A stretch of DNA of 13,918 bases from Oscillospiraceae bacterium (lineage in GTDB: Bacteria > Bacillota > Clostridia > Oscillospirales > Acutalibacteraceae). Position numbers and translations under genes: made by a program. Shown here one piece after another: positions 12,960-13,918 of the stretch; within the stretch, counting starts at the first letter, position 1, and each line of letters starts with the position of its first letter. The notes beneath the pieces were generated by a model. That model saw only the letters and a list, made by a program, of their open reading frames with translations. It ran no database searches and had not been told where the DNA came from. The DNA lies in NCBI GenBank assembly GCA_031273775.1, contig JAISRF010000217.1:1-13918 (forward strand). Direction: 5' to 3'.

Positions 12960-13918
12960 CTATCCGATCCAAACCCCATCTATCGCCACGGCGAAAGGCT
13001 TTGCGGCCAACGTAAAAGGGTCGCCGCTCCATACCGAAAAATCCGCGTCTTTTCCGGGCTCAAGGCTTCCCACGCGGCTCGCAAGCCCGCAGATTTCGGC
13101 GGCGTCAGCCGTAAGGGCGCGCAGCGCGGTCTCACTGTCCAAGCCTTCCCGTATTGCCAGACCGGCGCACAGGTTCAAATATTGTGACGGTATCACCGGG
13201 TGGTCGGTGATGAGAGCTATTTTTACGCCCGCGCGGCTCAAATTCCCCGGCGCTGCGGGATCAAGCCCGGAAAGCTCCGGTTTGGAACGATCGCACAGGT
13301 TAGGTCCGCACAGAACGGGGACGCTTTCTCTTGCCAAAACCTCCGCAATCAGGTGTCCCTCGGTGCCGTGAACCATCACCGGGCGCAGATTGAATTCCGC
13401 CGCGATCCGCAGTGCGGAAAACATATCGTCCTGCCGGTGGGCGTGAATATGCACCGGAATTTCGCCGGTTAGAGCTGGAAGGAGCGCCTCGCTTTTTATA
13501 TCAAATTCCGGCGGGTCAAAGTCGGAATCTTCATCCGCGCGCCCTTTTTGCTCTAAATATTTCTGCGCTTTCAAAAACGCCTCGCGGATTAAGGCCACCG
13601 TTGCCATGCGTGTGACAGGGGCTTGATTTTTACCGTGGTACACGGTTTTCGGGTTTTCACCTAACGCAAGCTTTATGGCGAGCGGCGCGCGCAGGAGCAT
13701 GTCGTCCACGCGCGCGCCCACGGTTTTCAGGGCGCACATTTGCCCCGCAATGGGGTTGGAACTGCCCGGCCCCGTGACGACGGTGGTTACTCCCGCGGCA
13801 CGCGCCTCGGCAAAACAGCGGTCATTAGGGTTCACCGCGTCCATGGCGCGCAGGTGCGGGGTTACGGGGTCGGTGTCCTCGTTTCCGTCATCGCCCTCAA
13901 AGCCAAGCGAATCCTCCC
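12960..13918 (-). CDS. Imidazolonepropionase-like amidohydrolase (5' partial)
   Basis: The frame stays open to the right edge; 318 residues are visible and the N-terminus, including the first HxH metal motif, lies outside. The visible part opens LGFEGDDGNEDTDPVTPHLR, followed by AMDAVNPNDRCF, a stretch strongly reminiscent of COG1228 amidohydrolases. Further landmarks are GPGSSNPIAGQMCALKT, KLALGENPKTVYHGK (a lysine-containing motif near the metal site), VHIHAHRQDD and MVHGTEGH (metal-binding histidines), ALITDHPV (catalytic Asp) and the closing GSLEPGKDADFSVWSGDPF that marks the metallo-dependent hydrolase small domain. The family hydrolyses C-N bonds in ring amides or dipeptides; the substrate here is unknown. 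No signal peptide can be judged. It converges on the AraC gene with a 27-bp gap, so it belongs to another transcription unit and need not be part of the glycan locus. Confidence 0.88.
   Translation of the reverse strand, partial: EDSLGFEGDDGNEDTDPVTPHLRAMDAVNPNDRCFAEARAAGVTTVVTGPGSSNPIAGQMCALKTVGARVDDMLLRAPLAIKLALGENPKTVYHGKNQAPVTRMATVALIREAFLKAQKYLEQKGRADEDSDFDPPEFDIKSEALLPALTGEIPVHIHAHRQDDMFSALRIAAEFNLRPVMVHGTEGHLIAEVLARESVPVLCGPNLCDRSKPELSGLDPAAPGNLSRAGVKIALITDHPVIPSQYLNLCAGLAIREGLDSETALRALTADAAEICGLASRVGSLEPGKDADFSVWSGDPFTLAAKPFAVAIDGVWIG

Noticed and set aside
12960..13371. + strand ORFs running through the amidohydrolase region (12925-13371 and 13200-13472)
   Set aside because: They are shadows of the amidohydrolase, whose - strand frame carries conserved motifs from end to end.
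1..13918. Defence system, CRISPR array, prophage or transposon signatures
   Set aside because: I looked for regular repeats, transposase or integrase motifs and toxin-antitoxin-like pairs and saw none; the genes read as a glycan-use locus.

Overview
The window looks like chromosomal DNA of an anaerobic Gram-positive member of the Bacillota, probably class Clostridia. The grounds are strong AGGAGG-type ribosome binding sites, a TTG start, a Gram-positive style lipoprotein, and a sugar ABC importer encoded without its own ATPase. Base composition is moderate, a little above 50% GC by eye. It holds ten protein genes, two of them cut by the window edges. I see no rRNA, tRNA, CRISPR array, transposase or phage gene.

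Left part (1-8461, + strand) is one tightly packed, probably co-transcribed block. It encodes the C-terminal end of an NHL/TPR-like membrane-anchored protein, a Yip1-family five-helix membrane protein, a large secreted DUF5696-type protein whose best start is a TTG, and two MalF/MalG-type ABC permeases overlapping by 11 bp. It ends with an 889-residue lipoprotein that has an acidic tandem-repeat stalk and a C-terminal domain resembling a clan GH-A glycoside hydrolase. No solute-binding protein or ATPase is visible. The binding protein could lie upstream of the window, and the ATPase is probably a shared MsmX-type protein encoded elsewhere.

Middle part (8600-11843, - strand) is a two-gene operon. 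A heparinase II/III-like protein without a signal peptide is followed after 4 bp by an FAD-dependent oxidoreductase (FAD_oxidored type). It converges with the left block.

Right part: an AraC-family regulator (12117-12932, +) is divergent from the heparinase operon across a region of about 290 bp with promoter-like elements for both directions. A 5'-truncated amidohydrolase (imidazolonepropionase-like) converges on it from the right edge.

Inferred picture: this is a glycan-use locus. A surface lipoprotein hydrolase and the DUF5696 protein act outside the cell, the permeases import the products, and a cytoplasmic heparinase-like lyase plus a flavoprotein process them under AraC-type control. 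The substrate cannot be read from the sequence. A heparinase II/III fold would fit a uronate-containing glycan. The least understood parts are the Yip1/DUF5696/NHL-TPR trio and the novel-looking GH-A-like lipoprotein.
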